A stretch of DNA of 64,000 nucleotides from a bacterium 1XD42-54 (GTDB taxonomy: Bacteria > Bacillota > Clostridia > Lachnospirales > Lachnospiraceae), in assembly GCA_003612585.1 (NCBI GenBank), contig RAZH01000007.1:1-64000 (forward strand), given 5' to 3'. Below the pieces are notes generated by a model. The model saw only the letters and a list, made by a program, of their open reading frames with translations. It did not search any database and was not told where the DNA came from. Positions 42,706 through 52,410 of this stretch are shown here, in pieces (position 1 is the first letter of the stretch; the number at the start of each line of letters is the position of its first letter). The translations under genes and the position numbers were made by a program.

Positions 42706-43656
42706 TTATTTGTATAAAACGCATGCAACCTCATGAGCGTTCTCTACCTTTTTCAGTGGTACATCGGCCTGCGTACACTGCGGACAACAATGCTTGCAGC
42801 GTGATGCAAACCGGCATCCCGGCGCAGGATTGATCGGGTCCGATACCTCGCCGCGGATAATTTCTTTGTTCATTTTTTCGCCAATTACCGGCTGCGGAAT
42901 GGCGGCCAGAAGTGCTTTCGTATACGGATGCAGGGGATTCCGGAACAGCTCAGCTGCCGGAGCCTTTTCCACGCACTGGCCCAGATACATAACCATGATC
43001 TCATCCGACATATGACGCACTACAGACAGGTCATGCGTAATGAACATATACGTAAGTCCCATCTCTTCCTGCATATCCATCAACAAATTGATGATCTGAG
43101 CCTGAATTGAAACATCAAGCGCAGATACCGGTTCATCACAGACAATAAATTCCGGATTCAGTGCAAGTGCACGGGCGATTCCGACTCTCTGTCTGCGTCC
43201 TCCGTCCATCTCATGCGGATAGGCGTTGATGAAACGCTGATCGAGTCCGACCTTTTCCATGAGATAGGATACGTGATCTACCAGCTCACCTTTCGCTTTA
43301 TGTACCTTATTGGAAATCAAAGGCTCTGCGATCAGCTGAAATACCGACATACGCGGGTCCAGACTCGAATACGGGTCCTGAAAAATAATCTGCATTTTAC
43401 TGCGGTAGGCCTTCCGACGGGATGGACTCAGTTTCAGCAAATCCTCTCCTTCAAACCAAATCTCACCGGACGTCGCATTGTTCAGACCGATCATTGTACG
43501 GCCAAGCGTTGATTTTCCGCAACCACTCTCCCCTACCACACCGAGTGTCCGGCCTTTTTCAATGGAGAGATTCACACCGTCCACGGCGTGCAGGTATTCT
43601 GTTTTGGACAGCTTAAAATATTTTTTCAGATCAACTGTTTTAATCAGCTCTGCCAT
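42706..43656 (-). CDS. oppF: oligopeptide ABC transporter ATPase OppF
   Basis: The 316-residue ATPase has Walker A GESGCGKST near 41-49, Walker B FIVCDEPVSALD and the C-terminal oligopeptide-transporter extension with several Cys in SRCKHCCPQC. The signature reads MDGGRRQR in place of LSGGQ, a variant known in clostridial OppF proteins. It overlaps oppD by 17 bp. Start at ATG 43656 behind AAAGGAGAG. Confidence 0.93.
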   Translation of the reverse strand: MAELIKTVDLKKYFKLSKTEYLHAVDGVNLSIEKGRTLGVVGESGCGKSTLGRTMIGLNNATSGEIWFEGEDLLKLSPSRRKAYRSKMQIIFQDPYSSLDPRMSVFQLIAEPLISNKVHKAKGELVDHVSYLMEKVGLDQRFINAYPHEMDGGRRQRVGIARALALNPEFIVCDEPVSALDVSIQAQIINLLMDMQEEMGLTYMFITHDLSVVRHMSDEIMVMYLGQCVEKAPAAELFRNPLHPYTKALLAAIPQPVIGEKMNKEIIRGEVSDPINPAPGCRFASRCKHCCPQCTQADVPLKKVENAHEVACVLYK

Positions 43657-44653
43657 CGTTCTCTCCTTTCCGCATCAGATTGCATTTAATTTTATGCGTG
43701 CCGTTTTCGTACTGATAAATCTCTCCGGATTTGCAGCACTCCATGCATTCCTGACAACGCGGATGGAAACGGCAGCCTTCCGGCAGATTCGCCGGGTCCG
43801 GCATCAGCCCGTCGATTGGTTTCAGTCTCCGGCTCTCTCCGCTGAGGCTCGGAATCGCATTGAACAGTCCGATGGTATACGGATGATGCGGCCGGTTGGG
43901 ATCAAAAATCTCTTCGAGCATACCGTACTCAACGATCTCTCCGGCATACATGACCGCTACCTTGTCACACGTCTGAGCAACCACGCCAAGATCGTGCGTA
44001 ATCATAATCATAGAAGTGGAAAGCTTCTGTTTCAGCTCATCCATCAGGTTCAAAACCTGTGCCTGAATTGTCACATCGAGCGCCGTCGTCGGTTCGTCCG
44101 CAATCAGCAGAAGCGGTTCGCATGCAAGGGCAATCGCAATGACAATTCTCTGCTTCATACCACCTGAAAATTCATGCGGATAATTGATCTTTCTTCTGGC
44201 TGGAATTCCTACCAGTTCAAGCAGTTCATCCACACGCGGTTCCAGTTCTTTCTGCGTCTTGTTGCTGTTATGGATGGCAAGTGACTCGTAAATCTGCTCG
44301 CCTACTGTCATCAGAGGGTTCAGGGCCGTCATCGGGTCCTGGAAAATCATAGAAATACATGCTCCTCGAATCAGGCGCATCTCTGCCTTATTTTTGGTCA
44401 ACAGTTCATCTCCACGGTAGCGGATGCTTCCGCTTTTCACTTCACCGGTACGTTCCGGAAGAAGCTGCATGATTGCAAGTGCGGTTGTCGTCTTTCCGGC
44501 TCCGGTCTCTCCTACCAGGCCAATCGTTTCTTTTTTATTGATACTGAAGCTCACGCCGTTTACCGCATGCACAACGCCGGCATCCGTATTGTATACTGCT
44601 GTGAGGTTCTCTACTTCCAGAATCTTGTCTGTATGTTCTATCGTATGATCCAT
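43640..44653 (-). CDS. oppD: oligopeptide ABC transporter ATPase OppD
   Basis: The 337-residue ATPase has Walker A GETGAGKTT, signature FSGGMKQR, Walker B LLIADEPTTALD and the HPYTIGLFNAIPSL extension typical of OppD/DppD. The ATG at 44653 is preferred over the upstream GTG because that GTG is part of the GAGGTG ribosome site. It follows oppC by 10 bases. Confidence 0.93.
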   Translation of the reverse strand: MDHTIEHTDKILEVENLTAVYNTDAGVVHAVNGVSFSINKKETIGLVGETGAGKTTTALAIMQLLPERTGEVKSGSIRYRGDELLTKNKAEMRLIRGACISMIFQDPMTALNPLMTVGEQIYESLAIHNSNKTQKELEPRVDELLELVGIPARRKINYPHEFSGGMKQRIVIAIALACEPLLLIADEPTTALDVTIQAQVLNLMDELKQKLSTSMIMITHDLGVVAQTCDKVAVMYAGEIVEYGMLEEIFDPNRPHHPYTIGLFNAIPSLSGESRRLKPIDGLMPDPANLPEGCRFHPRCQECMECCKSGEIYQYENGTHKIKCNLMRKGENDGRAD

Positions 44654-44663
44654 CTTTATCACC

Positions 44664-45542
44664 TCAGTCTTTCAGTTTCGGGTCAAGCGCATCCCGAAGC
44701 CCATCTCCCATCAGGTTCAGAGCCAGGGCCGTCAGCCCAATTGCGATTCCCGGGAACACAACGATATACGGATACATCGTCATAAACTGCTTTCCTTCGT
44801 TGAGCATCGCACCCCATTCCGGTGTCGGCGGCTGAATACCCATGCCAAGGAAGCTGATGCCTGCCGCATTCAGGATCATGGTGCCTACTGCCATAGTTGC
44901 CTGCACAATGATCGGTCCGATTGCATTCGGGATTACATGCTTCACAATAATTTTCAGATTCGATGTGCCGCACGCACGCGCTGCCTCGATATAATCCTGT
45001 CCCACAACAGAGAGGATCGCTGCACGTACGATACGTACATACTGAGGAATATTTGCAATCATCATAGCCAGCAGTACATTGATCAGACTGTTGCCAAGCG
45101 CTGTTACAAGCGAAAGCACCAGAAGCATCAGCGGAATACTCATGATGGTATCCATGATTCGCCCGATCACGGAATCAATTTTTCCGCCGTAAAATCCCGC
45201 GACGGAACCGAGAAGGCCCCCGACTGTGATACCGATTGCCACTGCGCCGATACCAACCAGCAGAGAATTTCTCGAACCATGAACGATTCTCGCAAAAATA
45301 TCACGTCCGAAATTATCTGTACCAAACCAGTGTGCGGCTCCCGGAGCTTGCAAACGGTCCATGATGTTCTGTGTCAGCGCTGAATCATAAGAGACAATCA
45401 CATCGGCCAGAAGCACGACCAGCATAATCAGAGAAAACACGATCAGCCCGAACACCGCTGTTTTATTTTTCAGAAACCGGCGCCAGATATCGCCAGCCTG
45501 ACTTTTTTTCTTTATTTTTACCTTTACTGTATTCTCACCCAT
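44664..45542 (-). CDS. oppC: oligopeptide ABC transporter permease OppC
   Basis: The 292-residue permease has an N-terminal OppC_N segment with one membrane helix. The domain HWFGTDNFGRDIFARIVHGS follows, then five further helices, with the EAA-type loop EAARACGTSNLKIIVKHVIPN. It forms the channel with OppB. Start at ATG 45542 behind GCGGAGG. Confidence 0.94.
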   Translation of the reverse strand: MGENTVKVKIKKKSQAGDIWRRFLKNKTAVFGLIVFSLIMLVVLLADVIVSYDSALTQNIMDRLQAPGAAHWFGTDNFGRDIFARIVHGSRNSLLVGIGAVAIGITVGGLLGSVAGFYGGKIDSVIGRIMDTIMSIPLMLLVLSLVTALGNSLINVLLAMMIANIPQYVRIVRAAILSVVGQDYIEAARACGTSNLKIIVKHVIPNAIGPIIVQATMAVGTMILNAAGISFLGMGIQPPTPEWGAMLNEGKQFMTMYPYIVVFPGIAIGLTALALNLMGDGLRDALDPKLKD

Positions 45543-45556
45543 GTCTTTTCCCTCCG

Positions 45557-46489
45557 CTACTTTCTTTCATATCTTGATTTGATACGCGGATCAATGTATG
45601 CATACAGCACATCCACGATCAACATCAGGATGGCAAAGAACGACGCCAGCATAACTGTCGCTCCCGTAACAATGGGAACATCCTTCGTACGGATTGCTTC
45701 AATAATCAGAGAGCCAACACCTGGAAGTGTAAATACCGTCTCAATCGTAACAGTACCGCCCAGCAGTCCGCCAAAGTTAATACCGAGAATCGTTACAACC
45801 GGAAGCAACGCGTTGCGCAGCGCATGCTGCATGATAATTTTACTCTCTCTTTGTCCCTTTGCTCTAGCCGTACGGATATAATCCATACGGATCACTTCCA
45901 GCATAGAGGTACGCGTCATACGCATCTGGGATGCCAAAAACGGACACGCGGTCGTAATCCACGGCAGTATGTAATGCTTCAGATCTCCGCCTCCAAAGGA
46001 AGGCAGCCAGCCAAGATATAAGGAAAACAGCAGAATCAACATCATACCGATCCAGAATCCTGGAAACGAAGCAAGCGCCATCGCAATTGCCGTCGCGGAA
46101 AAATCCAAGAAACTGTACTGCTTCACCGCTGATAAAATGCCGACAAGAATACCTATCACGGTTCCAATCAGAATCGCCCCGACTGCCAGCGTAACCGTAA
46201 CCGGAAGCCTTGCAATAATTTCGCCCATAACCGGACGGCCTGACTTCCAGGAATTACCCATATCGCCATGCACCAGGTCTGCCACGTAATTCACATAACG
46301 AACCGGAAGCGGTTTGTTGTACCCAAGTTCTTCATTTTTTGCATCAATCTCTTCCTGTGACGCCCGCTCTCCAAGAATCAGCGTACCGGGATCTCCCGGT
46401 GTCAAATCCATGATAAAGTAAACGATAAAAATAACCGCAAGCAGGGTAGGAATGAGTGTCAGAAGTCGTTTTAATATGTATTTTGACAT
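45557..46489 (-). CDS. oppB: oligopeptide ABC transporter permease OppB
   Basis: The 310-residue permease has six predicted helices, the N-terminal MSKYILKRLLTLIPTLL start and the loop DYIRTARAKGQRESKIIMQH. It is followed by oppC, oppD, oppF, oppA and an aminopeptidase with gaps below 70 bp, a complete operon. Start at ATG 46489 behind CTGGAGG. Confidence 0.94.
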   Translation of the reverse strand: MSKYILKRLLTLIPTLLAVIFIVYFIMDLTPGDPGTLILGERASQEEIDAKNEELGYNKPLPVRYVNYVADLVHGDMGNSWKSGRPVMGEIIARLPVTVTLAVGAILIGTVIGILVGILSAVKQYSFLDFSATAIAMALASFPGFWIGMMLILLFSLYLGWLPSFGGGDLKHYILPWITTACPFLASQMRMTRTSMLEVIRMDYIRTARAKGQRESKIIMQHALRNALLPVVTILGINFGGLLGGTVTIETVFTLPGVGSLIIEAIRTKDVPIVTGATVMLASFFAILMLIVDVLYAYIDPRIKSRYERK

Positions 46490-46565
46490 GTTTCATTTCC
46501 TCCAGTTTTCTCTTTTCCCAGTATTTGTGGTGCTTTTTTACATTAAACAGGCAAAGTACCCGTTT

Positions 46566-46605
46566 AAAATAGAAGACGCCGTTTTGAAAAACCGGCGCCC
46601 TTGCC
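46566..46605 (-). terminator. weak hairpin between the M24 peptidase and oppB
   Basis: On the minus strand GCGCCG and CGGCGT form a stem with a T/A-rich loop; the following CTTCTATTTT is only a poor T tract. It may reduce read-through from the peptidase gene into opp. Confidence 0.4.
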
Positions 46606-46641
46606 GTACATCTATTCTCTTTTTGCTGATTTGTTCTGTGA

Positions 46642-47724
46642 TTATTCTGCCGGAATCACCTGAAGGTCCTTCGTGTAATGATTCAGCAGTTCCACGCCGT
46701 CCTCTGTAACCAGAACGAGATCCTCAATTCGTACGCCTATATCATCCGGCAGATACGCTCCCGGCTCAATCGAAAAAATCATCCCAGGCTCGGCAACTAA
46801 CGGACTAGATGGCGATACGTCTCCTTTTTCGTGTACCTCACGGCCGATAAAATGCCCCAGCCGGTGTGTAAAATTAGGACCATAGCCGGCTTCTGTCAGC
46901 ACCCGGCGCGCAATCCCGTCGATATCCTTAAGCGGTACCCCCGGTCTGATGGCCGCCTCTGCTGCAAGCTGTGCAGCAAGTACACTTTCATACACATGCC
47001 TGTGCGCATTGCTGACTTCTCCGAAAAAGAACGTTCGCGTCATATCGGAGCAATAACTTTCATATGTACATCCGACATCCAGCAGGATGCAGTCTCCAAC
47101 TTTCAGAACCGTGTCATCCGGCTCATGATGACCGCACGCCGCATTGCCGCCGAACGCCACCGAAGGACTGAATGAAAAATCTTTGCCTCCAAGCTTTCGG
47201 TAAATCTCCAGCAGCTGTCCCGCTATCTGCTTTTCCGTCACACCCGGACGAATCAATTCTTTAAACTTGGCCATCGCCTTGTCATTGATCTCAGATGCCC
47301 GGCGCATCAGCGCTTTTTCTTCTTCGTCTTTGTGCGCCCTCACCGTATCCAGACAATCTGATGCCGTGCGGTATCCTGACGCTGCGTTCAAATCCATCAG
47401 GCGCAGTAAAAATCTCGCCCTCATACCTCCATCCACGCCCAGCACTTTGTCGTGCTCTACGCAGGAAGCAAGCAATTCTGCGCCGTCTTGTCCATCTTCG
47501 TACCAGAGAATCTCAATACCTGAAACTTCACTGAGTGTAAAAAGACGGTTCGCAATCAGCCGATGACTCCCGCTCTCGTTCAGATACAGGGCCCAGAACC
47601 GCTCAATCGGCTCCTCATAATGTCCGGCCAGATAACAAATGGAATGCGGATTGGTGATCACGAGCTGCCCAATCCCTTCTTTCTTCATCTCTGCCAGAAC
47701 TCTTTGCAGTCTTTCACTATTCAT
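46642..47724 (-). CDS. M24-family Xaa-Pro peptidase
   Basis: The 360-residue peptidase has the pita-bread fold of aminopeptidase P/prolidase. Metal ligands appear in LLDVGC, CSDMTRT, THRLGHFIG, SIEPGAY and VRIEDLV. It would cleave peptide bonds before proline, which the M29 enzymes downstream handle badly. Start at ATG 47724 behind AAGGAAG. A TATAGT box lies at about 47770 inside the end of the marR gene, so it may have its own promoter. Confidence 0.94.
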   Translation of the reverse strand: MNSERLQRVLAEMKKEGIGQLVITNPHSICYLAGHYEEPIERFWALYLNESGSHRLIANRLFTLSEVSGIEILWYEDGQDGAELLASCVEHDKVLGVDGGMRARFLLRLMDLNAASGYRTASDCLDTVRAHKDEEEKALMRRASEINDKAMAKFKELIRPGVTEKQIAGQLLEIYRKLGGKDFSFSPSVAFGGNAACGHHEPDDTVLKVGDCILLDVGCTYESYCSDMTRTFFFGEVSNAHRHVYESVLAAQLAAEAAIRPGVPLKDIDGIARRVLTEAGYGPNFTHRLGHFIGREVHEKGDVSPSSPLVAEPGMIFSIEPGAYLPDDIGVRIEDLVLVTEDGVELLNHYTKDLQVIPAE

Positions 47725-47765
47725 TTCTGTCGCTTCCTTTTTATTGAATCTTTCGGATTAGCATA

Positions 47766-48251
47766 CTATAATTTCTGTTTTTTTTCAAGTACAAATTCTT
47801 CCATCCTACAATTTGTCTCATAATTCCTGAAAAATTCTGCCAAACTTTTGAGCGTTTTCAACAATACCTCAATTTCATCCTCCCGCAAACTTTTTATCAC
47901 CGCTTCCGTCATCTTATGATGATATTCCTGGTGATGCAAAAACGCCCTTTCACCCTTTTGCGTCAGACGAATATTAACAACTCTGCGGTCACGGTCGCTG
48001 CGCTCCCTCATCACATAGTTTTTCTTTACCAGACTGTCCATCGCAGTTGTCAGAGAACCGACTGTGATATCCAGCTTTTTGGCGATCGACGACATGCGGT
48101 TGCCAGCCCCCATGCCGACGGCTTCTATGATATGCATATCATTGTTGCTGATATCTTTAAATTCTTGTGTAATGATGGCCTCCCCTTCTTTTTTCCAGAT
48201 TTCATTAAAAAGATTTACAAGAACATCATTGATTACTTCATATGTCTGCAA
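47766..48251 (-). CDS. MarR-family regulator, FabT candidate
   Basis: The 161-residue winged-helix regulator starts at TTG 48251, behind GGGAGAG. The DNA-binding part includes MSSIAKKLDITVGSLTTAMDSLVKK and the wing RSDRDRRVVNIRLTQKG. Similar proteins (FabT) repress fatty-acid genes and usually lie at the head of the fab operon. Here the gene sits after the last gene, accDA, with 106 bp and its own promoter. Control of the fab operon is likely from the position but not shown. Confidence 0.85.
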   Translation of the reverse strand: MQTYEVINDVLVNLFNEIWKKEGEAIITQEFKDISNNDMHIIEAVGMGAGNRMSSIAKKLDITVGSLTTAMDSLVKKNYVMRERSDRDRRVVNIRLTQKGERAFLHHQEYHHKMTEAVIKSLREDEIEVLLKTLKSLAEFFRNYETNCRMEEFVLEKKQKL

Positions 48252-48283
48252 GGTCCGTCTCTCCCTCTTTTGTCTTTACTGAC

Positions 48284-48313
48284 AGTATAACCACTCCGGG
48301 CTTCCAGAATCAA
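48284..48313 (-). promoter_or_regulatory. promoter of the marR gene
   Basis: TTGATT (48308-48313), 18 bp, TATACT (48284-48289) on the minus strand. Directly downstream TGTC-AGTAAA-GACA forms a small inverted repeat at the likely start site, a possible operator. Confidence 0.7.
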
Positions 48314-48357
48314 TCTTTTCTTTTCCATAATACACAGATTTTTCTGCACTTTGCCTG

Positions 48358-50058
48358 TTACATTGCCCGAAAACGCTCATACCTGCGTGCTGTGAGCGTT
48401 TCCTTATCCACCGATTCGTACCGATCTAAGAATTCATCCATCCTGTATTCCAGCTCCCGGGTCAGCTCTTTGAAATTATTTATCGTTAAAACCTCCGGTT
48501 CCGGAATGATTTTCTCAATGATTCCCAGCTTTTTCAGATCACCTGACGTCAGCTTCATAATGCCGGCAGCCTCTCTGGCACGTTTGCTGTCTTTCCACAA
48601 AATCGCTGCAAATCCTTCCGGTGACAAAATTGAATATACTGCATTCTCAAGCATCCAAACCTCATCGGCCACTGCCATGGCAAGCGCGCCGCCGCTTCCG
48701 CCCTCCCCGATCACAACCGAAAGAACCGGAACCTTCAGATCTGACATTTCAAACAGATTTCTCGCAATCGCCTCTCCCTGCCCGCGTTCCTCTGCCTCAA
48801 GACCGCAGAAAGCGCCCGGCGTATCTACAAAACAAAAAACGGGACGATTAAATTTCTCTGCCTGTTTCATCAGACGCAGTGCCTTGCGGTACCCCTCCGG
48901 GGAGGGCATGCCGAAGTTTCTCTTAACGTTTTCTTTTACGTCCCTTCCTTTTGCCTGCGCAATCACAGTAACCGGGCGTCCGTGGAATTTTGCAATGCCT
49001 CCGATAACCGCTGTGTCATCCTTATAATATCGGTCCCCATGCAGCTCAACAAAATCCGTAAACAAACCGTCGATATAATCGCGTCCGACTGGACGGTCCT
49101 TTTGTCTTGAGATCTGCACACGTTCCCATGCATCTATTTCCTTTACACTATACGCTGCCCTTTCTGCCTCATCCTTCTCACAGCCCTGTCGTTCACTCGG
49201 CTCATGAAGCTTTAAAAGGCCAGACAGCACCTCCCGTTCCTCCTCACGCCCGACAATCGCGTCCAGGAAACCGTGTTCCAGCAAAAACTCGGAACGCTGA
49301 AAGCCTTTCGGCAGCTTCTGTCCGATCGTCTGCTCGATCACACGCGGCCCTGCAAAACCGATCAGTGCATTTGGCTCCGCGAGAATGACATCCCCAAGCA
49401 TGGCAAAGCTTGCCGTCACGCCGCCGGTTGTCGGATCTGTAAGAACAGATATAAAAAGCAGTCCCGCTTCACTGTGACGCTTCAGGGCTGCACTTGTTTT
49501 CACCATTTGCATCAGGGAAACAATTCCCTCCTGCATTCTCGCCCCGCCGGAACAGGCAAACAAAATGACCGGTAGCCTTTTTTCAACGGCTCTCTCGACG
49601 GCTCTCGTAATTTTTTCGCCGACCACTCTTCCCATACTGGCCATCAGGAAACGTCCGTCACAGACACCAATCACGGCTCTGCTTCCACAAATCTTTGCTT
49701 CTCCCGTAATTACTGCCTCATCCAGCCCCGTCTTCTCCCGCAGGGTATCCAGTTTTTCCTCATAGCCTTTATAATGCAACGGATTTCCGGAAGCAATGCC
49801 CTTATCCCACTCCTCAAAACTTCCTGCATCCACAATCATCTCAATTCTGCGATACGCGTCCATTCGAAAATATCCGTGACATTTCGGACAGATGTAGTGC
49901 CCGTTTTTGACTTCCTCCGAAAAAATCGCCGCCTTACAGATATTGCATTTCTTCAGCAGCCCATCCGGCACCTCCGGTTTCTGATTCGCTGTCCCGTGAC
50001 CGGATGTGGATTTCTGCGGTTCATAACATGTTTTTTTAAACATTCCCTTTAATTTCAT
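48358..50058 (-). CDS. accDA: acetyl-CoA carboxylase carboxyltransferase, fused beta-alpha
   Basis: The 566-residue protein joins AccD (about 1-285) and AccA (about 295-566), which are separate in E. coli. The AccD part has the zinc ribbon with Cys 38, 41, 57 and 60 and the SGGARMQEG motif. The AccA part has [30 protein letters not shown] and EGGSGGALA. It transfers carboxyl from biotin to acetyl-CoA. It overlaps accC by 4 bp (ATGA). The fusion secures equal amounts of both subunits. Confidence 0.95.
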   Translation of the reverse strand: MKLKGMFKKTCYEPQKSTSGHGTANQKPEVPDGLLKKCNICKAAIFSEEVKNGHYICPKCHGYFRMDAYRRIEMIVDAGSFEEWDKGIASGNPLHYKGYEEKLDTLREKTGLDEAVITGEAKICGSRAVIGVCDGRFLMASMGRVVGEKITRAVERAVEKRLPVILFACSGGARMQEGIVSLMQMVKTSAALKRHSEAGLLFISVLTDPTTGGVTASFAMLGDVILAEPNALIGFAGPRVIEQTIGQKLPKGFQRSEFLLEHGFLDAIVGREEEREVLSGLLKLHEPSERQGCEKDEAERAAYSVKEIDAWERVQISRQKDRPVGRDYIDGLFTDFVELHGDRYYKDDTAVIGGIAKFHGRPVTVIAQAKGRDVKENVKRNFGMPSPEGYRKALRLMKQAEKFNRPVFCFVDTPGAFCGLEAEERGQGEAIARNLFEMSDLKVPVLSVVIGEGGSGGALAMAVADEVWMLENAVYSILSPEGFAAILWKDSKRAREAAGIMKLTSGDLKKLGIIEKIIPEPEVLTINNFKELTRELEYRMDEFLDRYESVDKETLTARRYERFRAM

Positions 50059-51407
50059 ACGCTGTCTTCCTCTTGCCCGAGCATTTCAATAAATCCGATA
50101 TCAAAATTTCCCTGCCGATATCTCTCATTTCCTGTAATCTCATATAAGTAATCAATATTCGTATCAATTCCCTCTATAATCGTTTCGCCAAGCGCACTGC
50201 GCAGCTTGGCAACCGCTTCTTCCCGCGTATCGGCATGCACGATCAGTTTGGCAATCATCGGATCGTAATACGGAGGCACCGTATAACCGCTGTATATGGC
50301 AGCGTCAATCCGGATTCCCTGCCCTCCCGGAAGATATAGATCCGTAATGGTTCCGGGACACGGCCGAAATTTCTGTTTCGGATTTTCCGCGTTAATTCTG
50401 CACTCGATTGCGTGTCCTTTCAGCCTGATATCCTGCTGACCATACGGCAGCTCCAGGCCCGATGCAATCCGAATCTGTTCTTTAATCAGATCCAATCCCG
50501 TCACCCACTCAGTCACCGGATGCTCGACCTGAATCCTGGTGTTCATCTCCATAAAATAAAAGCTTCCGTCATTTTCCAGCAAAAATTCAATAGTTCCGGC
50601 TCCTGTATATCCGACCGCCTTTGCCGCCTTCACAGCCGCTTCCCCCATGTGAGAACGCAGCTCCCCGGATATTGCCACAGATGGCGATTCCTCGATCATC
50701 TTCTGGTGGTTTCTCTGAATGGAACAGTCGCGTTCTCCAAGGTGCACCACATTTCCGTACGTATCTGCAAGAATCTGAAACTCAATATGTCTCGGATGCT
50801 CCACAAAATGCTCCAGATACATCGTGTCATCTCCAAAAGACGCCCTGGCTTCTTTTTGCGCGGTCAGAAAACAGCTCTCAAATTCTTCCCGTTCAAACGC
50901 CACGCGCATGCCTTTCCCGCCGCCGCCCAGCGCTGCCTTTATGATCACCGGATATCCGATTTCATCCGCACGGACGGATGCCTCCTTCGCATCATAAACC
51001 TCCTGGCTTCCCGGAATTACCGGAACGCCTGCCTGTATCATCGTCCTTCTTGCCTCAGCCTTCTGCCCCATCTTCTGCATCACTTCCGCACGCGGACCGA
51101 TAAACACAATGCCGCATGTCTCACAAAGCTGTGCAAATCTGTAATTTTCTGACAAGAAACCAAACCCCGGATGAACCGCGTCAGCTCCGGTTATCATCGT
51201 GGCGCTGATGATACGCTCCATGCTCAGATAGCTCTCGGACGCCGGAGCCGGACCGATGCACACTGCCTCGTCCGCAAGCTGTGTATGAAGTGCCTCTTTG
51301 TCCGCTTCCGAATACACCGCGACAGTCTGAATCCCCATCTCACGACACGCCCGGATAATCCGCACCGCAATTTCCCCCCGGTTCGCAACCAATACCTTTT
51401 TTACCAT
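50055..51407 (-). CDS. accC: biotin carboxylase subunit of acetyl-CoA carboxylase
   Basis: The 450-residue ATP-grasp enzyme has [20 protein letters not shown] at the start, the Gly-rich ATP loop GGGGKGMR, and [14 protein letters not shown] with catalytic residues near 283-296. It carboxylates the biotin of AccB. It begins 9 bases after fabZ and overlaps accDA. Confidence 0.96.
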   Translation of the reverse strand: MVKKVLVANRGEIAVRIIRACREMGIQTVAVYSEADKEALHTQLADEAVCIGPAPASESYLSMERIISATMITGADAVHPGFGFLSENYRFAQLCETCGIVFIGPRAEVMQKMGQKAEARRTMIQAGVPVIPGSQEVYDAKEASVRADEIGYPVIIKAALGGGGKGMRVAFEREEFESCFLTAQKEARASFGDDTMYLEHFVEHPRHIEFQILADTYGNVVHLGERDCSIQRNHQKMIEESPSVAISGELRSHMGEAAVKAAKAVGYTGAGTIEFLLENDGSFYFMEMNTRIQVEHPVTEWVTGLDLIKEQIRIASGLELPYGQQDIRLKGHAIECRINAENPKQKFRPCPGTITDLYLPGGQGIRIDAAIYSGYTVPPYYDPMIAKLIVHADTREEAVAKLRSALGETIIEGIDTNIDYLYEITGNERYRQGNFDIGFIEMLGQEEDSV

Positions 51408-51415
51408 ACCATCAC

Positions 51416-51844
51416 CTAACCGATCATAAACGTCAATTCTGCACTCACTACCGTCTTCCCGTCCACACTGGCCACAGCCTCGCCAATCCCGACCGGCCCT
51501 TTTTGCTTTATTATTCTCGTTTCGAGTCTCACCTTATCCCCAGGCCTGATTTTTCCCCTGAATTTGCATTTCTGAATCCCGCCAAAATACGCAATTTTCC
51601 CCTTGTTTTCTTCCTGGCTCAAAATTGCAACCGCACCGACCTGCGCCAGCGCTTCTACAGTAAGTACGCCTGGCATCACCGGCTCCTGCGGAAAATGCCC
51701 GGCAAAAAAATCCTCTCTATACGTCACACATTTATAACCGACTGCATATTTTCCAGCCTGATAATCTTCTATATAATCCACCAGTAAAAACGGATGTCTG
51801 TGCGGAATAATCTCTTTGATCTGGTTAACGTCCAAATGATTCAT
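51416..51844 (-). CDS. fabZ: 3-hydroxyacyl-ACP dehydratase
   Basis: The 142-residue hot-dog-fold enzyme has the catalytic His of PHRHPFLLVD near 17 and the Glu of MPGVLTVEALAQ near 66. It removes water from 3-hydroxyacyl-ACP. The start at 51844 is set by AGGAGG; the upstream ATG overlaps that site. No FabM or FabA isomerase gene is nearby, so how unsaturated chains are made is not visible here. Confidence 0.95.
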   Translation of the reverse strand: MNHLDVNQIKEIIPHRHPFLLVDYIEDYQAGKYAVGYKCVTYREDFFAGHFPQEPVMPGVLTVEALAQVGAVAILSQEENKGKIAYFGGIQKCKFRGKIRPGDKVRLETRIIKQKGPVGIGEAVASVDGKTVVSAELTFMIG

Positions 51845-51859
51845 ACTTTCCTCCTGCAT

Positions 51860-52321
51860 TTAACGAATCCGAAACAACGGCTGCCCGTATTCCACTGCTT
51901 CCCCGTTCTTCACAAATACCTGCTCGACCACACCGTCACAATCACTCTCAATTTCATTCATCAGCTTCATCGCCTCGATAATTGCCAGTACCTGACCCTT
52001 TTTCACACGATCCCCCACTGCCACAAACGCTTCCGCTTCCTCTGACGGCGCCGCATAAAAAGTCCCGACAAGCGGAGACACGATCATCCTTCCCTCACCC
52101 TGCATTCCAGACGCTTCCGCTTTCTCCTGATCGTCCCACGTCTGCTGCTCTAATTCTGCACCGGCAGTTGCTGTATCAGGGACACGGTCAACCTCTGTTG
52201 CACCGGCCTTGGTTCCCGCCTTGCCCATCCGAATCCGGACACCTCTCTCTTCATATCTAAATTCTGTAAGCGCTGACTTCGACACTGCATCAATCAGCCG
52301 CAATAACTGCTCCAAGTCCAT
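51860..52321 (-). CDS. accB: biotin carboxyl carrier protein
   Basis: The 153-residue carrier has an N-terminal helical part, a variable Glu/Ala/Thr linker at about 35-75 and a C-terminal biotinyl domain with the biotin-accepting Lys near 119 in EAMKLM. It shuttles carboxyl groups between AccC and AccDA. Start at ATG 52321. Confidence 0.96.
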   Translation of the reverse strand: MDLEQLLRLIDAVSKSALTEFRYEERGVRIRMGKAGTKAGATEVDRVPDTATAGAELEQQTWDDQEKAEASGMQGEGRMIVSPLVGTFYAAPSEEAEAFVAVGDRVKKGQVLAIIEAMKLMNEIESDCDGVVEQVFVKNGEAVEYGQPLFRIR

Positions 52322-52410
52322 ACCATATCTCCCTGTTCTCCATATTTTTTACAGCCAGATCCGAACCCTAATCTCAAAACTATCTATAATTAACTCCTTT
52401 GCACGGTTGC

